A stretch of 64,000 bases of DNA, taken from assembly GCA_028023455.1 (NCBI GenBank), contig JAQFVV010006208.1:8168963-8232962 (forward strand), written 5' to 3'. The first letter of the stretch is position 1, and each line of letters starts with the position of its first letter. The DNA comes from Epiperipatus broadwayi (Eukaryota > Onychophora > Udeonychophora > Euonychophora > Peripatidae). The position numbers and the translations under genes were made by a program. The notes under the pieces were generated by a model, which saw only the letters and a list, made by a program, of their open reading frames with translations, made no database searches and was not told the DNA's origin. This document shows, piece after piece, positions 1 to 10,512 of this stretch.

Positions 1-23
1 ATCCAATAATGATTATATGTCTG

Positions 24-335
24 TAGTGTAATTTTCACTACATTGCTCTCATGCAAGATAGGGATTAGTTTCTACCACTTTTAATACCTTGTGAATGGAT
101 GTAATCATAAGCATATGACCAACAATATGAAAAAGAAATATGATTCCAAGATGCATTGGTCTGGGCCAACTGATGAGTGCTGGTTCAGCATGAAATGTGC
201 ATCTTAGGGATTACAGATCTTTTTCACGACTTTTGTCATATTTTTATGATTACATACCTCCACAAATGTTAAAAGTGGACAGGAATATGTCCCTACCTTG
301 CATGAGAGTTGTGTAGTAAAAATTATACTACAGAA
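24..335. repeat. Palindrome with hammerhead-like core in its loop
   Basis: An imperfect inverted repeat. The left arm (about 24-135) is matched by the right arm (about 225-335). The shared text includes the run ending in CTCATGCAAG on the left and CTTGCATGAGAG on the right. The centre (about 150-210) holds a family B hammerhead core. I see no coding potential. Confidence 0.7.
158..207 (+). ncRNA. Hammerhead ribozyme core, family B, 3' part altered
   Basis: CTGATGA at 170-176 is followed by GTGCTG, GTT and CAGCAT, and then GAAA at 192-195. Core and stem II are intact except for a C-to-T at the last stem II base. The usual ATACGTAT stem III and the TTGG half of stem I are absent. The flanks instead pair AAGATGCA (148-155) with TGCATCTT. 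Cleavage activity is doubtful. Confidence 0.5.
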
Positions 336-804
336 TTATTATTCATTAAAAAGTGCATGGTTTCACAATACTGGTTTTACTGTAAGACAATTTCTTGTGT
401 AATCTGTAAGTTTACTGTATTAGGTTTTTTAAGACTACTACTACTTTGTTTTCCTAATCAAATGTTTAAAATGGTGTTGAAGTCAGCTTTAGTATTTTTT
501 TAGAAAGTTTTATCTGATCTCACAATCTTTATGACTAAGATGGTTAATGGCAAGTTCAAGTGTACCAAATATTTGCTCACTTTACTAAGTTTATATTAGA
601 TGAACATTATAAAAAAAGAAGCCTGCATTCTGTTTTAATGATACTTTTTTTGGCTCCATCATCCTCCACTTAGAAGTCAGATATAAAAAATTGGCAATCT
701 ATACCCAGACTTTTTAAATGGCTCTCATTTTTTCCATGATCTCCTCCATCCTTCTCTCCTAACATGATTATATTATTTTATATAAATTCTGGATTCATTA
801 TATA
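336..804. other. AT-rich spacer, nothing recognised
   Basis: No coding potential, tRNA-like sequence or repeat that I can name. The 64-residue open frame starting at 309 has no recognisable composition or motif. Confidence 0.5.
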
Positions 805-1682
805 TATATCAAAATTACCCCAAATTCACAACTCAATCAAGACTAGCCAAGAAAATAACCTCTAAAACATTACCAATGGTTTCAATGCTACAAGAGACTT
901 TTCAAGTGTGAAGAAATATCATATATTATAACACAGCAAATGTACAATCAGTTTTTCTTTTAAAAATATATATGTTATACAAAAATATCAACAAATTAAA
1001 AATCCTTCTCCTTTTTCTTTTCAAAAACTTTATTTTTTAATATCAATACTGAACATATATATATATTTATATAATACTAAACTCCAATGTTTCAACTCTT
1101 TTTACAGATTTGTAATTAAATAATATAAAAGAGTAGTAAAAAATAGCAGTGGAAGAGAGATATCCTTGAAAATGACTGTATGAAGATAAAAACAGTTGAA
1201 ACGTTGAAGTTTTGTATTATATAAATATATGTTCAGTATTGATATTAAAAAATAAAGTTTTTGAAAAGAAAAAGGAGAAGGAGTTTTAATTTGTTGATAT
1301 TTGTGTAAAGAAATACTAAAATAACAATATCTTTAAACTAAACATTACCCACAATTCCATTTACTTCCCATACACCCTTAATATTAGAAGAAGTTCTTTC
1401 AATATTAAGGGTGTATGGGAAGTAAGTGGACTAGCCAAGAAAATAAATGCTAAAACACTACCAATGGTTTCAATGCTAAAAGCAGAATTGTGAGTAATGT
1501 TTAGTTTAAATATGTTGTTATTTTGTAGTTCTTTACACTGGAGATTAAGGGTGTATGGAAGTAAGTGGAATTGTGGGTAATGATTAATTTAAATATTTTG
1601 TAGTTCTTTACACTTGAGAAGTCTGATTGTGGCAGTTCTTGACTAGTCTGGTTGAATTGTGAATTTGGGGTAATTTTGATTA
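805..1682. repeat. Element with inverted ends and internal duplications
   Basis: About 35 bp near 808-842 (text including ACCCCAAATTCACAA) reappears inverted near 1643-1680. Inside, a block starting ACTAGCCAAGAAAATAA occurs at about 840 and again at about 1428. Fragments reading AAGGGTGTATGG occur in both orientations at 1370-1420 and 1546. A separate fold-back sits at 979-1308. No ORF is present, so this is probably a non-autonomous element with later insertions. Confidence 0.55.
979..1308. repeat. Fold-back repeat nested in 805-1682
   Basis: Long inverted arms at about 979-1097 and 1193-1308. They share AAAGAAAAAGGAGAAGGA, a TTCAGTATTGATATT stretch and the GTTGAAAC end. The spacer is about 95 bp. 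The inner end of the right arm reads GTTGAAACGTTG, like hammerhead 3' halves elsewhere in the window. No intact CTGANGA precedes it. Confidence 0.7.
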
Positions 1683-1724
1683 TTTATTGACTAATTTAGC
1701 TTTATGCTTTTAATATATATATAT

Positions 1725-2046
1725 ATAACTATAACGACATGAAAATTTTACAAATCTATTTAAATAGTAATTGAACTGCCCTCTAGCTGCCAAGTTCGAT
1801 AACTTTTTACAATAAGAGAGTGACCACCTTTTAATGTCTTTTAGATGTTTTTATTAACAGCCATCCAGAACAATCTTAATGTCTTTTAGATGTTTTTGTT
1901 CTGGATGGCTGTACATAAAAACATCTAAAAGACATTATGAGGTGGACATTCTCTTATTGTAAAAAGTTATCGAACTTGGCATCTAGAGGCCAGTTCAATT
2001 ATTATTTAAATAGATTTGTAAAATTTTCACGTGTCATTATAGTTAT
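1725..2046. repeat. Fold-back repeat, about 320 bp
   Basis: Arms at about 1725-1871 and 1896-2046 are nearly perfect inverted copies. They contain TATAACTATAA at the outer end and AGCCATCCAGAAC at the inner end. The short loop duplicates part of the arm (TTAATGTCTTTTAGATG). No coding potential. It looks like a MITE-type or snap-back element. Confidence 0.75.
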
Positions 2047-2283
2047 TCATTATTAAAATATTATTTATCATTACATATATATATATAATTGCAAGAAAAT
2101 TGCAACATGGAATGCATTGCTTTAACTGTCTTCCAGCAATAAAATCTTTACTAGTTGTAATTATGAGTTTACTAAATCTCTTGATAGAAGTGGATACGGT
2201 AGATTTCTATTAGTATCTCTTTAAGATTTTTATATATTGACTAAATAAACTTATATTCTATTTTGGTACTGTGTGACTCATAA

Positions 2284-3975
2284 TAATGTGAATTCCGGTA
2301 GGGGATACTATTCCTTGTTTTTTATTATGTAATTCTTTGTAGAACTCTGACCACACATTTCATGATATCACCTCTCTTTTTCCTCTCTTTTTAGTAATAG
2401 TTCCCATCTTTTCTTCTTATTACAGCAATAAGTGTCCTACCAATGCCAATAAATTGTCCTAAATTTCTGCTACTTTTATTCTCTTCTATACCTTTCCTTG
2501 CTAACTCACAATTATATTTTCTTATATTGTTACTAACCCTTTTTATACTACTTTACAAAATTCTAGGTACATAATAGACCATAGTTGAAGGTCCACTATG
2601 CAGGAAAGATTATTACAACTCCTTTACAGATTTATAGCAATGCTTTTCAGGCCTATCACATTCAAATTTCTTCTTTTCTTCATACATTGTCTCATCTCAA
2701 TAGAAGATTTACAAGTAAATTGTTTCTTTTTTGCACCAGCTATCTTTGTTGCCATTTTTAATAGTATATTAGTTATCTTCCTATTGATTTTGTTCAATTC
2801 CAAACCATCGTTGAAAGCTTAATACAAGTTCTAATTTAAATTCATTGAATATTTCTGAAGGTTAGTAATATCAACTGTGAATATTGTTTTTCTTAATAAC
2901 TTTTGTCTCTCTAATTTTGCACTAACATTATATTTAACTAATTAATGATCACTTCCTGTGTTGAATTTATTAAAAACATTACAATCTTGAAATGCATATA
3001 TTTTTTGTTAATCAAACATGTAATCCAATTCTGTGGTAACTTCATTTGGATATTTACAAGTTCATTTCCTCATAGCATTTTTCACAAAAAAATTAATTAT
3101 AATTTTTTTTTTTTTTCCGGTAATGAAAATTTATTCATCAAAAAACAAAAAAAAACAGATACAAGTACAGTTAGAAAAAGGTTTACAAGGGAGTGATTAT
3201 ATGGTAAATTGAAATTTCAGGAGCAACATGGTAAGAGGGGAAGAATACACGTGAAAAGGGAATGGGAAATGAAAAGGGTGTGTAGTCCAGGCCAGTCTGA
3301 GATGCAGGTCTTCATTGAGCAAGCATTGCATGGGTCACAAACATTCAAATGGTTGAGTCCTATGACAGAGGCTGAGAGGATGGAAGTTGGAAGAGTGCCC
3401 AAGTGTCTGTGAGGAGTGGAGGTGGGCTAGTTTGGTAGTCTGTATCTTCTCTCATTTCTATCGCCATAACTAAATTTGCTATGGCACTTTCACCTTTCAA
3501 TTGCTTATCAATTCTAGCATCTCCTATGGTCTAATCAAAATCTTTAGTATATCCATAAATATTGGCTACTTCTTCAACTCAATAAGAACTTGTTGGTGCA
3601 TAAACCTGAATTATCTGTATTTGGTATTTTCCATTATGTTGAACTACTAATCTTGCAACTCAATCTCCACAATTGTTGTTATTCCGTTTTTTATTTATAA
3701 TGAATCCTACTCTGCTTGTGCTTTCAATTTGTATGCCTTTGTAGTATAGTACATGCCCACATTTTAAATTAATTGTCTCTTTATCTTTTCTTCTAACTCC
3801 ATAAAGTCCAACCATGTCCTACTTAATATTAGATAGTTCTTCTTCCAATTCTTGCAATCATCCTTTACTTGAAAGTGATCTACAGTTGTAAACATGTAAA
3901 TACTAATCATCATTAAATGTCAGTCTGGGTTCATAATCAGGGAATTTGTACTATAAAATATTTGCTTTCTTATAT
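2284..3975 (-). pseudogene. RTE-type retrotransposon fragment: endonuclease and linker
   Basis: Read on the minus strand, 3900 to 3450 gives an apurinic-like endonuclease in broken frames. Recognisable stretches are VRRKDKETINLKCGHVLYY, then a Gly-Phe-Ile-Ile-Asn-Lys block, then IQIIQVYAPTSSY, which matches the QVYAPT strand of RTE endonucleases. From 3060 down to 2284 the linker toward the RT domain follows, aligned by shared text with 27700-28100 and 40030-40600. The copy ends where the RT domain would begin, so it is 3' truncated. Several frameshifts and stops are present. It is interrupted by a polyadenylated insertion at 3096-3436. It is separate from the RT copy at 4425-6148, because the domain order would otherwise be reversed. 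Confidence 0.75.
3096..3436 (-). mobile_element. Polyadenylated retrocopy inserted in an RTE copy
   Basis: On the minus strand this block ends with AATAAA, then TTTTCATTACCGG, then a long A run (T run at 3100-3116). It is clearly less AT-rich than its surroundings. It interrupts the RTE endonuclease text, which resumes at about 3437. A minus-strand frame of 61 codons (3217-3402) has no motif I recognise. It could be a processed copy of a host mRNA 3' end or the 3' end of another LINE. I see no clear target duplication. Confidence 0.5.
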
Positions 3976-4424
3976 AGTTTGACAATAGCCATACTATGTT
4001 CAACAAATTTGCTCCAACAAAACTGTTGAGGCAGAAATTTTAAAATGAGCATTATCAAAGAGAATTATGACGAGAATCTGCTATAACGCAGTTCCATCAA
4101 ATTTGTAGTTTCTTTCAGGATTGAGAATTTTTGTTAAAACTTCAATATTAAAGTAATTTTTTTAATCAGCAATTATGGTATTCTATAGAAACCCAAATCA
4201 TGTAGTATTTTTCCTTTTAATGGCTTAGAATTTTCATGTCAGTAATTTTACATAACTGACAATTATCATTTATAACTTTGGGGGAGTTATTTCATATTTG
4301 ATGATCTTTCTTATTAACAGGACGTTCTTCATAAAATGACGTCTGGTTTCCCAACGAAGACAATGATTTCAGAATACTATGAAAATTCTTAAATTAAATT
4401 CTTATTCTGCCTTTATGACGTCAA
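3976..4424. other. AT-rich spacer, nothing recognised
   Basis: It lies between two RTE fragments. I see no motifs or structured repeats. A short (TCA)n tract at 4430-4447 belongs to the RTE 3' end next door. Confidence 0.5.
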
Positions 4425-6148
4425 TACTGTCATCATCATCATCAATCATTATCAATCCACTGCAGGATGAAGGTCTCTCCAAGTTTAATCCATCTTCTCC
4501 GATCTTTAGCTTCTCTTCTCCACAACACTCCTGCACATTTTCTTATTTCATCCATCCATCTCATATGTGGCCTCTTTCTGGGTCTTTTACAATCTCTTGG
4601 AATCCAGTTTAAAATTTCAATTGTCCATCTATTATCATCTCTTCTAGCAATATGTCCAGCCCAACTCCATTTCAATCTTTTAATTTTTTCAATAAGGTCA
4701 GTAACACCTGTTTGTTGTCTTACCCATACATTGCATTTTCAATCTCTTCTTGTTACTCCCAACATACATCTCTCCATACTTCTTTGAGTGGTCTGAAGTC
4801 TCTGTATTGCTCTTCTATTAAGTGTCCAAGTCTCAGATCCATAAGTAAGAACTGGTAAAACACATTTGTTAAAAACCATCCTTTTCAAACATATAGGCAT
4901 ATTTCCTTTTAGTATCAAGTTATTTCTACCAAAAGCACTCCAGCCAAGTTTAATTCTGTGATTAATTTCCTCCATTATGTTTCCATCTGTATTAATAATC
5001 TGACCAAGGTATTTGTAACTGTTAACTTCTTCTAATTCTTCATAATCAATCTTTATTTTCATATTTTGAGCAAATCGATTAAACATTATTTTAGTCTTTT
5101 TAACATTTATCTTTAGTCCTACTTTTCTACTTTCATCTGCTAACTCCTGCAATATTTCCTGCAGCTCTGAAGCATTATTTGCAAAAACAACTACATCATC
5201 TGCGAAATCTAAATGACTTAAATACTCTCCATTTACTTTCACTCCTTTAGTTTCCCATTTTAATCCACAAAATACTTCTTGCAGCACTGCTGTAAAGAGT
5301 TTTGGAGATATGGAGTCACCTTGCCTTACACCTTTCTCAATGTTGATTTTTCCAGTATCATTATGTAATCTAATTGTTGCTGTTGCATTTGTATAAATAT
5401 TCTTTAAAATATGACAATATCTTGGATCTATACCTTGATGATCCAATGCTTTAATCACTGAAGAAATGTGTATAGAATCGAATGCCTTTTCATAATCTAC
5501 AAATCCAAAACATAATGACAACTCATATTCGTTTGTCCTTTCTATGACTTCTCTCAATACCTGGATATGATCTATTGTACTAAAACCACTTTTAAATCCA
5601 GCTTGTTCTCTTGGTTGGTGGAAATCCAAAATTCTCTGTAGACGAGTTGTAATTATCTTGGTAAAATTTTTATATAAAACTGATAAAAGGCTGATAGGTC
5701 TGTAATTTCTAATATCTTCTTTATCACCTTTTTTAAATATTAATATTATTACTGCATTCTTCCAATCTTCCGGTACATCTTTATCATTTAGACATTTGGT
5801 ATATAACTTTGCTAAATTTTTTTCTATTTCTTCACCTGCTTCTTTTAATATATCAATTATAATTCCATCATTTCCTGGAGCCTTTCCTTTCTTCATACAC
5901 TTAATTGCATGTCTCACTTCTTCATTTAAAATTCTGGGCAATTCGGAAGATGTAATAGATATAGGAGGTACTTGTTCTTTATTACTATATAATTCTTGAT
6001 AAAAATCTTCTACCAATTTCATGATGTCATCTCTCCTTTTAGTAATAATTCCATCTTTTTTTCTTATTGCAGATATAAATTTCCTACCAATACCAAAATG
6101 TTGTTTAACATTTTTGAGACTTTTATTTTCTTCTACAGCTTTCCTTGT
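4425..6148 (-). pseudogene. RTE-type reverse transcriptase, one in-frame stop
   Basis: This is the best-preserved coding region of the window, read from 6148 down to 4442. The RT motifs appear in order. NYRPISLLSVLYK is followed by the Gln-Ala-Gly-Phe block, then FVDYEKAFDS (motif A), then GVRQGDSISPKLF (motif B), then the FADDVVVFA box with both catalytic Asp residues (motif C), then YKYLGQIIN. The C-terminal part contains WSWAGHIARR and a GETFILQW end. A single TGA at 4739-4741 replaces the Arg codon that the copy at 55763-56104 still has, a probable CpG change from CGA. Frames on both sides are in register. The endonuclease is missing (5' truncation at about 6148), so the Met at 6190 is not native. 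The 3' end finishes in TGA-type triplet repeats, usual for RTE elements. Confidence 0.9.
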
Positions 6149-6260
6149 ACTCCCCTGAAAATAAGATCTAACCAGAAAATAAGCCCTCACATAATTTTTT
6201 AGGATGCTTATAATATAAGCCGTACTCCCAAATATAAGCCATAGTTAAGATTGTCAGTAA
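6149..6260 (+). repeat. AATAAG-rich repeat, copy 1
   Basis: The text CTGAAAATAAGATC, then GAAAATAAGCCCT, then TATAATATAAGCC aligns over about 75 bp with 7250-7345 in the same orientation. I recognise the pattern as a dispersed transposon-derived repeat type but cannot name the family. It abuts the 5' truncation point of the RTE copy. Confidence 0.45.
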
Positions 6261-6519
6261 GATACTGGCTTTTATTGGCCATTGAATCATATGATAGACA
6301 TATTGAATTATAAAGCAATGAATGTATAAATAAACAATATTATTGGCATTAATGCTTTAAATAAATGGTCATATAAATGATATACTTCTTTTGAATTTTC
6401 CCATCATTGACCATTTTCGACAAACAGAATTCCGCCTGCATAGAAAAAGGATTTATCTACAAGTCAATATATCAGACAATTTATAATTTAATTTGTTAAG
6501 GCAATAAACCTAAAGCATG

Positions 6520-6612
6520 TGCGGTTGAAAATGCGAAGGTAGGGACCTCTACAGGTCTTAACCACAAGCTTACGTAATCAATGTGCGTTAAATAAATTTA
6601 TAATTTCATTTA
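6520..6612 (+). mobile_element. Fold-back family H fragment
   Basis: It shares GAAGGTAGGGACCTCTACA, the CTTAACCACAAGCTTA loop text and the tail AAATAAATTTATAATT with the complete H copy at 60772-60986. Only one arm plus loop and tail is present. Confidence 0.6.
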
Positions 6613-7127
6613 TATATTTTTAAGTACTCAATTTATTTATATTTAATACTTAGATTTATCATGCTTGATTTAGTTTTAGAGTTTCAACATGGTAGCTTTT
6701 AAATATTCAAGATAATAACAAAAATTAGTTTGATTTCTTAAACATATTTTTTCCCACTAAAAGACTTTATTAAAATAACAGAAAAGATTTTAATAATCAA
6801 AGGTTAACTTAAGTTAAATTATCTATCTTTCTCCTAAAGAAAAGTTTTTAAAAAGAATACCCAAGCTGGGCTATTACAAGTAATTTGGAAAGTATTTAAA
6901 AAGTGTGCACTTTATAACAAATGGATGTGATTGTGTCATATATATATATCATCATACTAACGTGGACATGTGAATACAGAAATATTTTCTGAATTTTTGG
7001 CGTTTCCATTTTTTTGTTGCTTTTGTTCTTAATGTAATCATTTTTGGTACTACTCTTGTCTCACAAGTCTTCAATTAACAATTTAATGATAAATGTAAAC
7101 AGAATAATATTCTGATTGCCAGATAAG
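6613..7127. other. AT-rich spacer, nothing recognised
   Basis: No repeats or coding text that I can identify apart from a short TA-rich microsatellite at about 6940. Confidence 0.4.
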
Positions 7128-7229
7128 ATGAATGTGAAAAGAAAGAGTTATTCTGGTATCTACAAGAAAGGAATTGTGGAGGTCTCCGGAGATAAGAATC
7201 TTACCGTTTTTTGTAAAGAGAAGAAATAA
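7128..7229 (+). pseudogene. Possible transposase N-terminal HTH remnant
   Basis: An open stretch of 33 codons without its own ATG reads ERKSYSGIYKKGIVE, then VSGDKNLTVFCKEKK. The Lys/Arg-Lys-Ser-Tyr-Ser start, the basic-hydrophobic helix and the Asn-Leu-Thr-x-Phe-Cys-Lys-Glu-Lys ending resemble the first helix-turn-helix of pogo/Jerky-type (CENP-B-like) transposases. A stop follows at 7227. The AATAAGAC repeat begins some 20 bp downstream, which could be part of the same decayed DNA transposon. The stretch is too short for certainty. Confidence 0.3.
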
Positions 7230-7249
7230 TTGAATAAATGTGCATTTTT

Positions 7250-7345
7250 GTATATGAAAAAATAAGACATTCCCTGATAATAAGACCTATGGTGCCTTTT
7301 GGAGCAAAAATTATTATAAGACCAGTCTTATTTTTGGAAAACTTG
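7250..7345 (+). repeat. AATAAG-rich repeat, copy 2
   Basis: AAAATAAGACATTCCCTG, then TAATAAGACC, then TTGGAGCAAAAATTAT, then AGTCTTATTTTTGG. It is the longer of two direct copies, with an internal weak inverted symmetry (AATAAGAC versus GTCTTATT). The family is unknown to me. Confidence 0.45.
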
Positions 7346-8339
7346 GTAGGAAGTCCATGCCTTACTTTCAAGGAATAAATTTGGAAGATTGTAAATCTTA
7401 TATATGCAATCAATTATCATTATGATGAAATACCATATTTTTAACTTCAATCCAATAAAGCAACTGGATTTTGTGGCATTTGACATTCAAATCTGCCTTC
7501 CTAGCTACATGATCCACATTTTCAAGCAGATAAATTATCCAAACATTGAAAATTTTTCTTCCATTACTGCTAATAAAATGACTAAGTTTATTAGGACATT
7601 AATCACAAATCCAATTCTTGAGAGGAATCATTAGGAATGTTTTGTAGATTATTCTTTGAATTGGTAACGATATTTCAATCATCAGCCTACTGTAAGCTAA
7701 AAACCAAGGAGATGAATTCTTTGTTTTTACATTTAACTGGTTCAAACTTATCAATTTACATTGTCCACTCTATATCTCATCCAGATATCTTTTAATGAAA
7801 CTGTTACAAAGACAATTTTATTTTCCATAACATTCTTATTTAGGACCAGTTTTCATTTAAACTGCTTACACTTTCCATCCTATCATAATGAAGTTAATAA
7901 ACAATATCAGACAAACGGAACATTTCTAAACATTGCCACCATTTATTTCTATAAGTACATTGTAGTATTTTCCTTTTTCAATGACCTATAATGCATTTTT
8001 ATTTTTTGAGAAATTTTGAAATTATCCAATTATAATAATCGTTTCACTTGTTTAAAAAAAAGTATTATAGCTGGTCTGTTCGCCATTTGGATGGTAGATT
8101 GTTTTCAATAAGGATACATTAATGGTAACCATACTGTATGTTAAATGTTACAAATGCAGATCTATTAACTCAAAATATTTCATAATAATTTAAGGCACCA
8201 TGATCACATTCCTGACACAAGCCAACATTACCTCTTTGTGATGGAAAAAAGTACATACCAAAGAATAAAGAAGTGCTTAAGAATAGCTTTTACCAGCATT
8301 ATCCAATATTTTAAAAGCTTCACAACCTAATACAATTTA
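7346..8339. other. AT-rich spacer, nothing recognised
   Basis: Open frames of 76 codons at 7404 and 7761 have random composition and no motif. No inverted or tandem structure stood out. Confidence 0.45.
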
Positions 8340-8353
8340 ATTTATCTAATTTT

Positions 8354-9128
8354 TTACGCTAATATTTCACACAATTAGTTATAACACACCAATAATTCTC
8401 AAATAAAATATTATATTTATCTTTATTTATTTGTTTGCTTAGTACTTTCGAAGGGTGAAGCCTTCATTTTCAAAGCTATGAATGATTGTGGTGCAGAATG
8501 TTCAGCGGGAGAAATGCAAAATTATGCAAATCAAGTTTGCCATTTCTTGGAAATAGCATAGAACGTGTCTCTTTTATTCATGGACTCAATGTCCAAAACA
8601 ATAAAATAAGCCTCCTTAATCTTCCCCCTTAACTCATGTCACTTTCTGCACACCACATTAGGATTATCTGGAATGCAAGGGTGGCCCGTTGTAGCTCAGT
8701 GCTGTGTGAAAATGGATGGATGGGAGGGGTCGGCCAGTGCCTTGTTATATGCATATTGCATTGCAGATAATCTTAGGGTGGTGTGCAGAGAACGACATGA
8801 GTTAAGGAGGAAGTTTAAGGAGGCTTATTTTATTGTTTCAGACGTTGAGTCCATGAATAAAAGAGACACGTTTCATGTCATTTCCAAGAAATGGCAAACT
8901 TTATTTGCATAATTTTGCATTTCTCGCGCTGAACATTCTGCACCACAATCATTCATAGCTTTGAAAGTGAAGGCTTCACCCTTCAAAAGTACTAAGCAAA
9001 CAAATAAATAAAGATAAATATAATATTTTATTTGAGAATTATTGGCATGTTATAACTAATTGTGTGAAATATTAGCATAAAATATTTGAGTATTAAATAT
9101 ATATCAACACAGATTTGACAATTTTAAT
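8354..9128. mobile_element. Penelope-like element (PLE-1), head-to-head palindrome
   Basis: Two copies of the 3' end of a Penelope-like element face each other. The left arm (about 8353-8670, minus) and right arm (8764-9083, plus) are inverted copies. Both contain the C-terminus of a GIY-YIG protein and a tail with GAAAGTGAAGG. The flanks carry the direct repeat ATTTATCTAATTT at 8340-8352 and 9129-9141 (13 bp, possibly 14), read as a target duplication. The right end extends about 45 bp beyond the palindrome. The loop (8671-8763) is unusually GC-rich and unrelated to the arms. Confidence 0.75.
8775..8912 (+). pseudogene. GIY-YIG endonuclease C-terminus, PLE-1
   Basis: Forty-five codons read RVVCRERHELRRKFKEAYF, then VSDVESMNKRDTFHVISKKW, then a stop. 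They align by eye with ICSERHDAKRKIREAFHIAS in the copy at 34594 and ICSERNDIKHKVKEACCIAS at 52107. The N-terminal GIY-YIG core is missing, so the product is inactive. The left arm of the palindrome (about 8523-8660) carries the same text inverted and more decayed. Confidence 0.7.
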
Positions 9129-9141
9129 ATTTATCTAATTT

Positions 9142-9359
9142 TCCAAATGGACTATATATAGTATTACAATCCAGACAAAATACAGTCACTAGGTAGTCAC
9201 AAAACAATAATGGATCTTTTTTTAACACGTATATATTAATCGAATCCTGATGCACTTTGAAAATGCTTTTTAAGTATAGTTTGGAATACAAAGAAATATT
9301 TAACAGAATATTCTATTAATACCAAAAATACAGTTTTTTCATTAAGTTACACAAAAGAA
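9142..9359. other. AT-rich spacer
   Basis: No feature recognised between the PLE-1 palindrome and the family B pair. Confidence 0.4.
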
Positions 9360-9433
9360 GGTTAGATCCTAATACTATGCATTCCATCTTATACAACTGA
9401 TATACATAACCACATACATGTGAAAAAGATAAA

Positions 9434-9489
9434 TGATGTCCAATATACATATTTCATGCTGAACCAGCACTCATCAGTAAGTCCAGACC
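9434..9489 (-). ncRNA. Hammerhead ribozyme, family B
   Basis: On the minus strand: CTGATGA, GTGCTG/CAGCAT stem II with GTT loop, GAAATATGTATA, then TTGGACATC. The 5' strand of stem I is mutated (ACTTA in place of ACCAA), so stem I is weakened. Confidence 0.65.
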
Positions 9490-9877
9490 GTCATCTACCA
9501 GACTTATATACAATCAATGCTCAGTTTATATGAAGATAGTAAATATCCAAACCTTAATAGACAAACTTCAATCTTCTTCATCCTCCAACTCTTTAGTGAT
9601 CCATATCATTGAAAATCTGATGATGGAACACTTAACACCCTTGTTAATGCCATATGTTAATGCCTAGATGTGAGGGGGTCAGAGTGACTTAAAGTCAACA
9701 TGGGTATGACAATAATATTGGCATCAACAAGGGTTTGAGTATTCCATCATCGGATTTGCTATGATATGGATGGCCAAAGAGTTAGAGGGTGGAGAAGATT
9801 GATGCTCGTCCATTAAAGTTTGAAGATTTGCTATCTTAATATAAACTGGGCACTGATTGTATATGTGTGGGAGATGG

Positions 9878-9936
9878 TGATCTGGACCGACTGATGAGTG
9901 ATGGTTCAGCACAAAATACGTCTACTGGAGCTCATT
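9878..9936 (+). ncRNA. Hammerhead ribozyme, family B, decayed
   Basis: GATCTGGACCGA, then CTGATGA at 9891-9897, stem II GTGATG/CAGCAC with one mismatch, then AAAA where GAAA is expected (a CpG-type change), then TACGTCTACTGG. Core G12 is lost, so this copy is probably inactive. Confidence 0.65.
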
Positions 9937-10338
9937 TAATTTCTTCACATGTATGTAATCATGTGTATCAGTTGTATAAGATGGAGTGCATAGCGGTAGG
10001 AAGCTAGGAAGTCTGAGTTCAAGTCCTTTCTAATTACAAAATAACATTTATTAATTCATTTAAAGTGTAAATTTATGTCAATTACACAGTTCAATATAAT
10101 TCACTATTTTAATCAATAAAAAAAAAAAGAAATCAAAACGAAATTATTTTTGAACACAAAATTACACTAAATTTTTTTAGCATACTGTATAGTCACTGAA
10201 ATACGGGCTTATTATATACCTGTATCAATATATGTAATATATAGGGTATATGAGCACAGACTTTCATACGACCCACCACTCTCCACACTACCTCATAACA
10301 CTGATACACTTGAACACATATATGTGGAAAATATAAAA

Positions 10339-10396
10339 AATCACCAACATGCATATTTCATGATAAACCAGCAATCATCAGTTGGTTCAGATTATC
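10339..10396 (-). ncRNA. Hammerhead ribozyme, family B
   Basis: Minus strand: AATC, TGA, ACCAA, then CTGATGA, stem II TTGCTGG/TTATCAT (weak), GAAATATGCATG, then TTGGT and GATT. Both parts of stem I pair perfectly (ACCAA with TTGGT, AATC with GATT). Stem II and the cleavage base have drifted. Confidence 0.65.
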
Positions 10397-10437
10397 GTCT
10401 CTACACATATATGCAATAATATATATGTGTAGAGAAG

Positions 10438-10494
10438 ATAATCTGGACCAACTGATGATTGCTGGTTTAGCCAGAAATACGTATATTGGCGATA
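10438..10494 (+). ncRNA. Hammerhead ribozyme, family B
   Basis: AATCTGGACCAA, CTGATGA at 10451-10457, a damaged stem II (TTGCTGG/TTTAGCCA), then GAA, ATACGTAT, A, then TTGGCGAT. Stem I and the loop-less stem III are intact. Confidence 0.65.
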
Positions 10495-10512
10495 TATATA
10501 TGTGTAAAGATG

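Larger units (their letters stand above)
9360..10025. mobile_element. HHR-B element pair, head to head
   Basis: Two family B elements form a palindrome of about 660 bp. Arms run from about 9384-9640 and 9730-9995, meeting around 9650-9725. Each arm carries a hammerhead motif, an ATATACAATCAATGCTCAG-like block and the GTCACTCTGACC-type 5' block at the centre. The outer right end reads GTCTGAGTTCAAGTCC, resembling a pol III B box. No ORF is present. Confidence 0.75.

Noticed and set aside
1183-1207. Hammerhead 3' half (GTTGAAACGTTG) in the 979-1308 fold-back
   Set aside because: The 5' core reads TATGAAGA rather than CTGAAGA and no paired stem II is evident.
4467-5999. Plus-strand frames of 67-106 codons across the RTE region
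   Set aside because: They are antisense shadows of the minus-strand reverse transcriptase.
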